64,000 nt of DNA from Faecalibacterium prausnitzii (GTDB taxonomy: Bacteria > Bacillota > Clostridia > Oscillospirales > Ruminococcaceae): assembly GCF_003287405.1 (NCBI RefSeq), contig NZ_PRLD01000008.1:62001-126000 (forward strand). Direction: 5' to 3'. The notes beneath the pieces are model-generated. The model was not told the DNA's origin. It ran no database searches and was given only the letters and a program-made list of their open reading frames with translations. The first letter of the stretch is position 1; each line of letters begins with the position of its first letter. Shown in pieces: positions 1 through 7,665 of the stretch. Both the position numbers and the translations under genes were made by a program.

Positions 1-779
1 GCTGCAAGCTCCCGGAGTACCGGCGCATCTGCCGCAGCGGGCGGGTTGGTTTCCATCAGCTGGTTAGCGGTATCAAAGAATTCCTTTGCGTCCATAGCAA
101 GAACGTGCTTTACCGGCACAAAGTCATTGGCAGGGTCATAGCTGCCTGCGGGGGCGGTCCATCCACCCGCCTGATAGGCGGAAAGCGGCATCAGCTGCAT
201 CTTATCCTGAATAGCCCGGACGTTGGGCAGGTCCTCCTGTCCGGAAAGCACGATGCGGGCAATGGTCCAGACCATCGTGGTAGGCACATCAATGCGCTGC
301 ACCCCTTCCGGCAGTTCGCCCTGCCAGTCTGCACGGGTAATGGCATAAAGCCCCGGCGTTTCCAGCACAGCGGCGGTGTTTGTCCACGCATCCAGCACCT
401 GTACATTAAAAAAGCGGTCGGTCTGCGGCACGCCGTAGATCATTGGTTCTGCGCCGACATCCAGAAACGCCTGCGTATAGATGGTATCCACATTCGGCGT
501 AACCACCGCACGGGTCGTTGCATCTGCCAGCTTTTCCGCATGGATGAACTGGTTGATGGGGGCCTTGTTGCTTGTAGCTGTGCGGGTGTTTGTGGAAGCC
601 GTCCGCGTAGCATCCATGATCACCAGCGGAAAGGCGTACAGATACGCCTGCTCCAGAAGGTTCTGTGCAGCCAGCGTCTGCTGTGCGGCTGCGGCTTTCT
701 CTACGGGCAAAAGTGTAGCTGCGCAAACCACCGCAGCCGCAGTAGAAACGTTCAAAAAATCACGGCGGGTCATTTTCAT
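1..779 (-). CDS. DUF1254 family protein with Tat-type signal (C-terminus beyond window)
   Basis: The gene runs off the left edge, leaving the first 259 codons. The start is the ATG preceded by AGGAGGT eight bases upstream. The N-terminus MKMTRRDFLNVS followed by an Ala/Val-rich hydrophobic stretch is a twin-arginine type signal, so export in folded form is likely. Residues 45-140 carry the DUF1254 pattern: AFPLVIMDATR (49-59), APINQF (73-78), TPNVDTIY (94-101) and LDAWTN (129-134). Members usually continue into a DUF1214 domain, which would lie outside the window. The biochemical role of the family is not established. The gene is divergent from a LytTR-PAS regulator, a plausible but unproven controller. 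Confidence 0.85.
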   Translation of the reverse strand, partial: MKMTRRDFLNVSTAAAVVCAATLLPVEKAAAAQQTLAAQNLLEQAYLYAFPLVIMDATRTASTNTRTATSNKAPINQFIHAEKLADATTRAVVTPNVDTIYTQAFLDVGAEPMIYGVPQTDRFFNVQVLDAWTNTAAVLETPGLYAITRADWQGELPEGVQRIDVPTTMVWTIARIVLSGQEDLPNVRAIQDKMQLMPLSAYQAGGWTAPAGSYDPANDFVPVKHVLAMDAKEFFDTANQLMETNPPAAADAPVLRELA

Positions 780-851
780 AACATGAGACCTCCTGTTATG
801 TCTTTTGCTTTATGCGCCTTATGGGAAAAAACCATTTGGCTTTCTGTGTTC

Positions 852-880
852 AAGATACACGGACAATGATTAAAAGTCAA
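852..880 (-). promoter_or_regulatory. Sigma-A type promoter of the DUF1254 gene
   Basis: On the minus strand TTGACT (875-880) and TATCTT (852-857) are separated by 17 bases, about 75 bases before the start codon. Confidence 0.55.
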
Positions 881-961
881 TGATTTTTGCATTTTCCGTA
901 ACAAAAACGTAAGTTTCAACAAAAAAGCCCGATAAAATTTGACGCAAACACCATTAAAATC

Positions 962-990
962 TTGTACTCTGCACGATAATGTGCTATACT
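962..990 (+). promoter_or_regulatory. Sigma-A type promoter of the LytTR-PAS gene
   Basis: TTGTAC (962-967), a 17-base spacer and TATACT (985-990) lie about 30 bases before the start codon at 1021, giving a short leader with GGAG seven bases before the ATG. Confidence 0.7.
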
Positions 991-1020
991 AAGCACATCA
1001 ATTGACAACGGAGCACGGCG

Positions 1021-1719
1021 ATGAACGATCTGCATGAATGGTTTCAAAAAAATGACCTTTGTCCGGAAAACATTTTGTATCTTTACCGCAGCGACCGTAA
1101 AACAGTCGTTCACCGCATGGACGGCGAGGAAGCTGCGCTGTATGCGCCGCTGCACAGCGTTTTGTCTGTGCTGCCGGAAAATCTGTTCCTGAACATCAGC
1201 AAGGGAATTGCGGTGTGCCGCAGCCAGATCGTAAACATCAGCAACGATGGGATCTACACCATGTCTGACGGCCGCACCTTTCAGGGACGCAAGCGCGGCC
1301 TGAGCGACCACCGCCGCCTGCGTGCAGAGATCGGGCTGGCGGACACACAGCCCCGCCCCATGAGCATGAGTCTGCTGGAAAAGTGCAGCCTGCTGGACGA
1401 TATGCCGCTGGCGTTCTGCGTCATCGAGCTGGTATTCAATGAATCCGGGCATGGCGTGGATTTTATCTTCCGCTACTGCAATGCGGAGATGGCAACGATC
1501 GAAGGGGTGCCGGTAGAAGAAATGCTGAACCGCTCTTTTTACGAGGTGTTCCCCAATGGTGATAAAAAGTGGCTTGTATCGTATGCAGATGTGGCGTTGA
1601 ACGGCACAAGGCACACCCTCCACGATTACAGCCCGGAGGTGGACAAATACCTGACCATCCATTGTTACCAGCCTGAACCGGGGTATTGTGCCTGCGTGCT
1701 GCAGGCCATAGACTCCTGA
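1021..1719 (+). CDS. LytTR DNA-binding / PAS domain protein
   Basis: This 232-residue protein has a LytTR-like DNA-binding region at residues 10-95: it opens with ENILYLYRSD, continues with the FLNISKGIAVCRSQI segment and ends at the GRTFQGRKRG turn. A PAS-like sensor follows at about 115-225 (FIFRYCNAEMATIEG, ...MLNRSFYEVFP). There is no receiver domain and no membrane segment, so it is not a normal response regulator; it looks like a one-component cytoplasmic sensor-regulator. LytTR proteins usually control exported or surface functions. The divergent Tat-type DUF1254 gene is the obvious candidate target. The ligand of the PAS part cannot be read from the sequence. Confidence 0.75.
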   Translation: MNDLHEWFQKNDLCPENILYLYRSDRKTVVHRMDGEEAALYAPLHSVLSVLPENLFLNISKGIAVCRSQIVNISNDGIYTMSDGRTFQGRKRGLSDHRRLRAEIGLADTQPRPMSMSLLEKCSLLDDMPLAFCVIELVFNESGHGVDFIFRYCNAEMATIEGVPVEEMLNRSFYEVFPNGDKKWLVSYADVALNGTRHTLHDYSPEVDKYLTIHCYQPEPGYCACVLQAIDS

Positions 1720-1793
1720 CTTTGCAAAAGCTTTTCCGGCAGCAAAATATCTATAGCGCTTTCAAAACGGAACGGAAGATCGAATATTCCAAA

Positions 1794-1860
1794 AAAAGCA
1801 AGTGCATCACATCTCCCTCAAAAATTTTGGTTTTTGAGAGAACGTGTTGCACTTGCTTTT
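1794..1860 (+). terminator. Nested-hairpin terminator after the LytTR-PAS gene
   Basis: AAAAGCAAGTGCA (1794-1806) pairs with TGCACTTGCTTTT (1848-1860), enclosing a second hairpin CTCAAAAA/TTTTTGAG. The A/T flanks would allow termination on either strand, so it may also serve the GH105 gene coming from the right. Confidence 0.7.
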
Positions 1861-1965
1861 CTTTATGTGAGATTTCAGCGCAAATCGCCGCGCCATATTA
1901 TCAGCGATGAGGGACGCTGTATTTTACAGCAGCCCCTTTATATTTTGGTACGGTTGTGATTCGGT

Positions 1966-3111
1966 TTACTTCCGTGCGATCATCTCGGTATAGGCCAGCA
2001 CCAGCGGACCTACGCCCTTGGCGTCGTTGCAGACTACCGGCTCGCTGAAGTAGTAGGCCAGCGAGCCGTCACGGTGATCCTTGCCGCCCAGACCTGCCAC
2101 AAGGCAGATGCCGTCCAGCTGCAAGCTGCCGTCCGGGTTCTTGGACAGGTACCGGTCGCAGGTGCCGTAGAAGGCCTTCTCTGCCCATGCAGCCATCCGC
2201 TTAGGCAGGTAGCCCAGACGCACGCCCTTGAGCACTGCGTAGGCAAACAGGGCGGTGCCGCTGGTCTCCAGATAGTTGCCCTCGGCTTCCGGGTGGTCGA
2301 TGACCTGCCAGAACATCCCACTCTGCTCGTCTTGGAACTTGTGCATATCCTCCACAGTCTGCTTGAGCATGGCCATAATGCCGCGGTACTCGTTGTACAG
2401 CTGCTCGTCCATGCGCTCCAGCACGTCCACCATCGCCACAAGGAACCAGCCCATGGCGCGCAGCCAGAAGTTGGGGCTGCAGCCGGTCTCGGGGTCTGCC
2501 CAGTACATCTGGCGGCTCTCGTCGTAGCCGTGGTAGTATAGGCCGGTCTTTTCGTCCCGCATATGCTTTTTGATGTTCATGAACTGCTTGTAGCTGTCGA
2601 TACAGCCCTGCATCTTGTTAAAGCGGGTCTCGTACTCCATGTAGAAGGGCTGTGCCATATAGGTGCCGTCCAGCCACACCTGCCACGGGTAGATGTCCTT
2701 GTGCCAGAAGTTGCCCTCCTTGGTGCGGGGCTGGGTGAGCAGCTGGCTGCGGATGGTGTCGATTGCCTTGCGGTACTTCTCGTCCCCGTAGATGTCATAC
2801 AAGATGAACAGGTTCTTGCCCTGATTCACGTTGTCCAGATTGTACTCCTTGGGGTCGTAGGTCTTGATGGAGCCGTCCGGCTGCACAAAGTAGTCGATAA
2901 ACTCCTTGGAAAACTCCAGATACTTCTCGTCGCCGGTGGTCTTGTACAGGCTCAGGCAGGCGGTGATCATGCAGCCGTCGATGTAGTTCCACTTGTTGGG
3001 CTTGCCGCTGCGCACCTTTTCGATGTTCCACATCGGTGCCTCGGCGCTGGAATTGGCGATCAGGTAGTCCACATAGTCGCCCAGCATGGACAGGATCTCT
3101 TCATGGGTCAT
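1966..3111 (-). CDS. Glycoside hydrolase family 105, unsaturated rhamnogalacturonyl hydrolase type
   Basis: The 381-residue protein matches the GH105 (YteR/YesR) alpha/alpha-barrel over nearly its whole length. Key landmarks are NYIDGCM (42-48), WLDGTYMAQPFY with D148 as the likely catalytic acid, and FWLRAMGWFL. GH105 enzymes hydrate and remove the 4,5-unsaturated uronic acid left on pectin or rhamnogalacturonan oligosaccharides by lyases. There is no signal peptide, so it should act in the cytoplasm on imported oligosaccharides. Its ATG lies three bases after the stop of the GH28 gene, and its ribosome binding site (GAGGAGG) is inside that gene's end, so the two are translationally coupled. 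Confidence 0.9.
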   Translation of the reverse strand: MTHEEILSMLGDYVDYLIANSSAEAPMWNIEKVRSGKPNKWNYIDGCMITACLSLYKTTGDEKYLEFSKEFIDYFVQPDGSIKTYDPKEYNLDNVNQGKNLFILYDIYGDEKYRKAIDTIRSQLLTQPRTKEGNFWHKDIYPWQVWLDGTYMAQPFYMEYETRFNKMQGCIDSYKQFMNIKKHMRDEKTGLYYHGYDESRQMYWADPETGCSPNFWLRAMGWFLVAMVDVLERMDEQLYNEYRGIMAMLKQTVEDMHKFQDEQSGMFWQVIDHPEAEGNYLETSGTALFAYAVLKGVRLGYLPKRMAAWAEKAFYGTCDRYLSKNPDGSLQLDGICLVAGLGGKDHRDGSLAYYFSEPVVCNDAKGVGPLVLAYTEMIARK

Positions 3112-3114
3112 GGG

Positions 3115-4671
3115 TCAGTCCTCCTCAAAATGTCCTACGTTGACAAAGTGCAGCCGCTCGCCCTCGTAGCCTTCGATCTTCACGTTGTGCAGGTCGATCT
3201 CCTTGACGTTCTCGGCATAGATGGCCAGCTTTTTCACCAGCGGACGGTTGTCGGCCATGGCGGCCTGTCCCTCCTTGGCGTTGGGGTCGAAGGTGATGCT
3301 CACATCCCGCATGGTCACCCGCTCAATGGGCTGCTCCGGCAGACCGTCGAAGTAGCAGCCCGCGAACTGGGCATCGGTGGCCACGATGTTCTCCATGGTC
3401 AGGCTGCCCAGCTTGGGGGTGTACTCGTCCACCGGCATCGGCTCGCGGCACTGCACATAGGGGCCGTGGCCGTCCGGGTCGCAGAAGTAGAACATATTGA
3501 TGACAAAGGGTGCCTTGACGCCCCGCATCTCCACGTTGCGGAACACCAGCCCGTCGATGACGGCGGTGTTGCCGCGGCCGCGGCGGGTCTTGACACGCAG
3601 ACCGCGGTCGGTGTGGTCCATCAGGCACTGGGTCACCACCATATCCTTGACGCCGCCGCTCATCTCGCTGCCGATGACGATGCCGCCGTGACCCTTGTCC
3701 AGCAGGCAGTTGCGGATGACAGTGTGCTCGCAGCTGCGCTTCAGCTTCATGCCCAAAAAGACCTTGCTGGCCTTCATGGCGATGCAGTCGTCACCCACAT
3801 GGATGTTCATGCCGATGATGCGGATATACTCGCAGCTCTCGGGGTCGATGCCGTCCGTGTTGGGGGCGTTGTAGGGGTTGTTGATGTTGAAGTTGAGCAG
3901 GTCAAGATGCTTGACAAAGATGGGGTGGATGGTCCAGGAGAAGCTGTTCTGCACCGTGATGCCGTGCAGGCAGACGTTCTCGCTGTCCACCGCAGCCACG
4001 GCGCGGGGACGCCATGCGATGCGCTTGACCTTGGGGTTCACCCACCAGTCGCCGTTCTGGGCATCGCAGTCCAGCGTGCCCTCGCCGGTCACCACCACGT
4101 CATGCACCTGCGTGATGTTCAACAGACCGGCAAAGCTGTCCAGCGGGTTGCCCTCCCAGCCGGTCAGGTAGTACTCGTCCACCTCGTTCTCGCTGGGCAG
4201 CACGCCGGGCAGAATGGGGTAATGGGTGCGGTCGTTATCGCCCAGCAACACAGCACCTTTTTCCAGATACAGCGTGGTGTTGCTCTTCATGAACAGGCTG
4301 GCGGTGCGGTAACGGCCGGCGGGCACATACACCGTGCCGCCCTTGGGGCAGGTAGACAGCGCCGCCTGCAGCCGCACAGTGTTGTCGGTCTCGCCATCGG
4401 CCACCAGACCGTAGCGGGCAGCATCCACGAAGAAGGTCTCAGCCTCGGTGGTGAAATCCAGCTTCAGGGTCTCGCCCTCTGCCTGCACCTCCACCGTATA
4501 GGTGGTGCCGGGCAGCAGGGAGAACAGGGAGAACACGTTGGTGTTGCAGGCTTCGTATATCGTCTTGCCGTTCAGGGCAACGGTAAAGGGGTGTGCCGGA
4601 CGGTAGCACAGCTCGTTTTCCAGCTCGAAAACGGCGCTGCGGGTCATGGAACGGATCAGGGTCAGATTCAT
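3115..4671 (-). CDS. Glycoside hydrolase family 28, exo-polygalacturonase type
   Basis: 518 residues from the ATG with AGGAGGT upstream; longer in-frame starts lack a site. Residues 1-75 form an N-terminal beta-sandwich seen in bacterial GH28 enzymes; the right-handed beta-helix follows. Family catalytic motifs are complete: NTDG (271-274, D273), GDD (293-295), GHG (327-329, H328) and RVK (359-361). GH28 hydrolyses alpha-1,4-galacturonosyl links of homogalacturonan or rhamnogalacturonan. With no signal peptide the enzyme is probably intracellular and trims imported oligogalacturonides together with the downstream GH105. The divergent AraC gene is the likely local regulator. Exact specificity (poly- versus rhamnogalacturonan) cannot be told from sequence. 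Confidence 0.9.
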   Translation of the reverse strand: MNLTLIRSMTRSAVFELENELCYRPAHPFTVALNGKTIYEACNTNVFSLFSLLPGTTYTVEVQAEGETLKLDFTTEAETFFVDAARYGLVADGETDNTVRLQAALSTCPKGGTVYVPAGRYRTASLFMKSNTTLYLEKGAVLLGDNDRTHYPILPGVLPSENEVDEYYLTGWEGNPLDSFAGLLNITQVHDVVVTGEGTLDCDAQNGDWWVNPKVKRIAWRPRAVAAVDSENVCLHGITVQNSFSWTIHPIFVKHLDLLNFNINNPYNAPNTDGIDPESCEYIRIIGMNIHVGDDCIAMKASKVFLGMKLKRSCEHTVIRNCLLDKGHGGIVIGSEMSGGVKDMVVTQCLMDHTDRGLRVKTRRGRGNTAVIDGLVFRNVEMRGVKAPFVINMFYFCDPDGHGPYVQCREPMPVDEYTPKLGSLTMENIVATDAQFAGCYFDGLPEQPIERVTMRDVSITFDPNAKEGQAAMADNRPLVKKLAIYAENVKEIDLHNVKIEGYEGERLHFVNVGHFEED

Positions 4672-4697
4672 GCGAAATAACCTCCTGTGAGTTTGTC

Positions 4698-4756
4698 TTG
4701 CCCCCACGGGGCAGACGTGGTATCATGAGGAAAAGCGCTCTCCCGGCGACCGGGAG
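4698..4756 (+). promoter_or_regulatory. Promoter and leader hairpin of the pectin-locus AraC gene
   Basis: TTGCCC (4698-4703) and TATCAT (4721-4726) are 17 bases apart. Just after the predicted start point is an inverted repeat CTCCCGG-cga-CCGGGAG (4740-4756), which may be an operator or a leader hairpin. The divergent GH28 gene starts at 4671, so the whole control region is about 110 bases. Confidence 0.5.
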
Positions 4757-4781
4757 GGCTGTTCCGGAAAGGATGCGCAAA

Positions 4782-5600
4782 ATGAAAGCGGAACGGGAAA
4801 AGATCAACGCCAAGGTAAAGGCAGACACCGTGCGGCTGACCGGCGGCAAGCTGGAGCTGACGGCAGACGAGGAGATGTGCACCTTTCTGCTGGTAAGCGA
4901 GGGCAGCTGCACCCTGCAAATGGGGGAAAACAGTCTGCTGCTGAACCCCGGCAGCGCACTGCTGCTGGGTGCGGGGGATGCGGTGCTCACCGCCGCCGGT
5001 GCAGCCGTACCGGAGCTGGTAGGCTGCCGGTTCCCGCTCAGTGCCCTGCACGAGCTGCGCAGCACCGCCCAGCGGGATTTTGTCCGGCTGTTCGTGCCCG
5101 GGGAAGCCACGGTGCTGTACGGCCCGGTGCCGTGGACCCGCCGCCTGCGCACCCTGCTGGAGATGATGCGCACCGCCATGCCGGAGCAGGACTACCCCGG
5201 CGGGCTGTACCTGCTGCTGATCCTGCACTATGTAGAGCAGGAGTGCCTTGCCGAGAGCAGCGCCGTGGCGCGCCCCCGCAACGAGACCGTTGAGCAGGTG
5301 TGTGCCTACCTTGCCGCCAACTACCGGCAAAAGTTCTCTCTTACCGAGGTAGCGGCGCGGTTCTACCTTTCCCCTTACTATCTCAGCCGCCTGTTCCGGC
5401 GGGTGACCGGGCAGTCCATCGTGGACTACCTGAACAACCGCCGCATCGAGTCTGCGCAGAAGCTGCTGGAGACCACCGAGCTTTCCATCAGCGCTATTGC
5501 CGAGCAGACCGGCTTTGCCAGCGCCGCCCACTTCCGCCGCGTGTTCCGCGAGGTGACGGATATCAGCCCCCTGCAATACCGCAAAAAGCAAAAGAAATGA
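4782..5600 (+). CDS. AraC family transcriptional regulator
   Basis: 272 residues from the ATG at 4782, chosen because GGAAAGG lies nine bases upstream and the predicted promoter excludes longer starts. Residues 1-135 form a cupin-like effector-binding part (SEGSCTLQMGENSLLLNPGS). The C-terminal two-helix-turn-helix AraC domain spans about 172-268 (FYLSPYYLSRLFRRVTGQSI, then IAEQTGFASAAHFRRVFREV, ending ISPLQYRKK). It is divergent from the GH28-GH105 operon and convergent with the sugar ABC importer, so it probably activates pectin-derived sugar use. The inducer is unknown. Confidence 0.88.
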   Translation: MKAEREKINAKVKADTVRLTGGKLELTADEEMCTFLLVSEGSCTLQMGENSLLLNPGSALLLGAGDAVLTAAGAAVPELVGCRFPLSALHELRSTAQRDFVRLFVPGEATVLYGPVPWTRRLRTLLEMMRTAMPEQDYPGGLYLLLILHYVEQECLAESSAVARPRNETVEQVCAYLAANYRQKFSLTEVAARFYLSPYYLSRLFRRVTGQSIVDYLNNRRIESAQKLLETTELSISAIAEQTGFASAAHFRRVFREVTDISPLQYRKKQKK

Positions 5601-5612
5601 TGCACCTACCAA

Positions 5613-5655
5613 AACACCCCCTGTGCCATCCGTTGGGAGCAGCACAGGGGGTGTT
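5613..5655. terminator. Bidirectional terminator between AraC and permease genes
   Basis: AACACCCCCTGTGC (5613-5626) pairs with GCACAGGGGGTGTT (5642-5655). It lies between two convergent genes and can serve both. Confidence 0.8.
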
Positions 5656-5683
5656 GGTCTTGGTCAGATGTTCTTATGGCGCA

Positions 5684-6541
5684 TTAGCCCTTGACGGCAC
5701 CTGCGGAGATACCTTCAACGAACTGATCCTGTGCACAGAAGAATACGATCAGCTGCGGCAGGATGGAGATGAGGGACAGTGCAAGGATCTTGTTCCAAGC
5801 AAAGCCGGTATCACCGTCCATGGACAGCTTGACGAACAGGGACATGGGGTACTTGCCGGGGGTGCTGACGTAAAGCAGCGGGCCCATAAAGTCGTTGCAG
5901 CTCCACATGAACTGGAACAGTGCGCAGGACACCAGAGCGGGTCCCAGCATGGGCACGATGACCTTGTACAGGGTCTGGAAGGAGGAGCAGCCGTCAATGG
6001 CGGCAGCCTCGTCCAGATCACGCGGGACGTTGCGCATGAACTGCACCAGCTGGTACACGAAGTAGGTCTCGGTAGCAAATGCGCAGTGCACCCAGATGGC
6101 CAGATAGAAGGGGCTGTCGACCCAGCCGAACTTGTTGTACAGCAGGTACTGCGGCACGTTCAGCACGACCTGCGGCAGGAACAGGGTGGCCAGCATGATG
6201 TTGAACAGCAGCTTGCGGCCGGGGAAGTCGAAACGGCCAAAGCCGTAAGCGGCAATACAGGCAGACACCACAGTGCAGATCACCTTGGGGAGAACGTAGC
6301 TGTAAGTGTTGAGCATGGCCTGCAGGATGTTGATGGAGCCGCCGAAGTTGTTCAGGGCGTTGCGGTAGCCATCCAGCGTAGGCTTTTTGATCCACAGGCT
6401 GATGCCTGCAAAGATCTCGCTGTTATCCTTGAAGGTAGCGCTGATCATCCACAGCAGAGGATAGATCATGATGATGCCAACCAGGATCAGCACGAAGTAC
6501 TTAAAGAAGGTTGCGATCTTATTCGATGCTTTCATTCCCAT
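5684..6541 (-). CDS. Sugar ABC transporter permease (MalG/second-permease type)
   Basis: 285 residues from the ATG at 6541, chosen for AAGGTGA just upstream; an in-frame ATG slightly earlier is possible. Six predicted membrane helices and the cytoplasmic EAA loop (EAAAIDG...VIVPMLGP) identify a carbohydrate-uptake CUT1 inner-membrane permease. It follows the first permease with an 11-base gap, forming one operon with it and the binding protein. No ATPase gene is in this operon; a MalK/UgpC-type ATPase at 46971-48086 could power it. Proximity to GH28/GH105 suggests a pectin-derived oligosaccharide as substrate, which is inference. Confidence 0.92.
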   Translation of the reverse strand: MGMKASNKIATFFKYFVLILVGIIMIYPLLWMISATFKDNSEIFAGISLWIKKPTLDGYRNALNNFGGSINILQAMLNTYSYVLPKVICTVVSACIAAYGFGRFDFPGRKLLFNIMLATLFLPQVVLNVPQYLLYNKFGWVDSPFYLAIWVHCAFATETYFVYQLVQFMRNVPRDLDEAAAIDGCSSFQTLYKVIVPMLGPALVSCALFQFMWSCNDFMGPLLYVSTPGKYPMSLFVKLSMDGDTGFAWNKILALSLISILPQLIVFFCAQDQFVEGISAGAVKG

Positions 6542-6551
6542 ATTGGTCACC

Positions 6552-7481
6552 TTACCTTTCATCCGAGTAGTAGACCCACTTCTTCTGGCTGGTGAACGCA
6601 ATGATCGTCAGGATGCAGACGATGATGAACATGATCCAGGCCAGAGCAGAAGCCATGCCCATGTCGTAGGACTTGAATGCGTAGTTGTAAACCAGCAGGG
6701 AGATCAGGGTAGTGGAACCACGGGGACCACCGTTGGTGATGATGTAGGGGCCGTTGAACTCCTGGAAAGCCTGGCAGATCTGAGTGACCAGGTTGTAGAA
6801 GATGATGGGGGTGATCATCGGAACAGTGATGGAGAAGAACTGACGCCACTTGCCGGCACCATCGATGGTAGCAGCCTCGTACAGGTCTGCGGGCACGCCC
6901 TTCAGTGCAGCAAGGAACAGCACCATGGCAGAGCCGAACTGCCATATACGCAAAAAGCAGATGATCCACAGTGCGTAGTTGGGGTCAGACAGCCACTCGG
7001 GGCCCTGCACCGCACCAAAGGTGACAGCGCGCACCACGGTGTTCAGCAGACCGTCCACGCTGAACACAGCCTTCCACAGCACGGCGATAGCCACAGAGCC
7101 GCCCAGAATGGAGGGGATGTAGTACACGGTGCGGAACAGGTTGACGCAGGCGATCTTGAAGTTCAGGATGTAGGCGATGAACAGCGCGAAGATCAGCTTC
7201 AGGGGCACGGTGATAAAGGCGTACTTGAAGGTGATGATCAGCGCCTTGGTGATCTTTTTGGTGTGGAATGCGGTAATGTAGTTGGCCAGACCAACAAAGC
7301 TGGTGCCGTCCTTGAAGAAGTTCATATCGGTAAAGCTGTAATATAGCGACTGACCGAAGGGGAACGCCTTAAAGACGAGAAAGCCGATGATCCAGGGGAT
7401 CAGATAAAACAGGCCCTGATATTTATCGACCCATTTCTGGAACGGAGTTCGTGCGCCTGCGGGCGCATTACTTTTTTTCAT
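6552..7481 (-). CDS. Sugar ABC transporter permease (MalF/UgpA type)
   Basis: 309 residues from ATG with AGGAGG seven bases upstream; the in-frame extension to 7571 lacks a site. A cytoplasmic N-terminus (KKSNAPAGARTPFQKW) precedes six membrane helices beginning GLFYLIPWIIGFLVF. The EAA loop reads EAATIDGAGKWRQFF followed by ITVPMITP. It pairs with the downstream permease to form the CUT1 transmembrane channel. A hairpin in the 184-base gap from the binding-protein gene probably reduces permease expression relative to binding protein. Confidence 0.92.
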   Translation of the reverse strand: MKKSNAPAGARTPFQKWVDKYQGLFYLIPWIIGFLVFKAFPFGQSLYYSFTDMNFFKDGTSFVGLANYITAFHTKKITKALIITFKYAFITVPLKLIFALFIAYILNFKIACVNLFRTVYYIPSILGGSVAIAVLWKAVFSVDGLLNTVVRAVTFGAVQGPEWLSDPNYALWIICFLRIWQFGSAMVLFLAALKGVPADLYEAATIDGAGKWRQFFSITVPMITPIIFYNLVTQICQAFQEFNGPYIITNGGPRGSTTLISLLVYNYAFKSYDMGMASALAWIMFIIVCILTIIAFTSQKKWVYYSDER

Positions 7482-7581
7482 CCGAAGTCCTCCTTTTACA
7501 GGATTTTGAAGCAGACAGTGCAGCAGGTCACAGACCGGCAACAATTCATTCAAGGTTTGATAACCATTCACCGATAAAACA

Positions 7582-7613
7582 AGGGCATCTGTCGTACGGG
7601 CGGCAGATGCCCC
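7582..7613 (-). terminator. Attenuating hairpin between binding protein and permeases
   Basis: On the minus strand AGGGGCATCTGCC pairs with GACAGATGCCCT and is followed by TGTTTT. Such hairpins after binding-protein genes commonly give partial termination and stabilise the upstream mRNA, yielding excess binding protein over membrane subunits. Confidence 0.65.
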
Positions 7614-7665
7614 TATTTCATTCAGAGTATCGCTGCCGGTTCAGGCTGCTGTCAGTGCAATAAGC

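Noticed and set aside
191-726. Two short minus-strand frames that could suggest a frameshifted gene at the left edge
   Set aside because: A third frame reads continuously from 779 to the window edge and gives a DUF1254 protein with a proper start, so the gene is intact and the short frames are shadows.
2563-4680. Long open frame (705 codons) on the plus strand opposite the GH28 and GH105 genes
   Set aside because: Its translation is a His/Val/Leu-rich low-complexity string typical of the antisense of a GC-rich gene; the minus-strand frames match known families completely.
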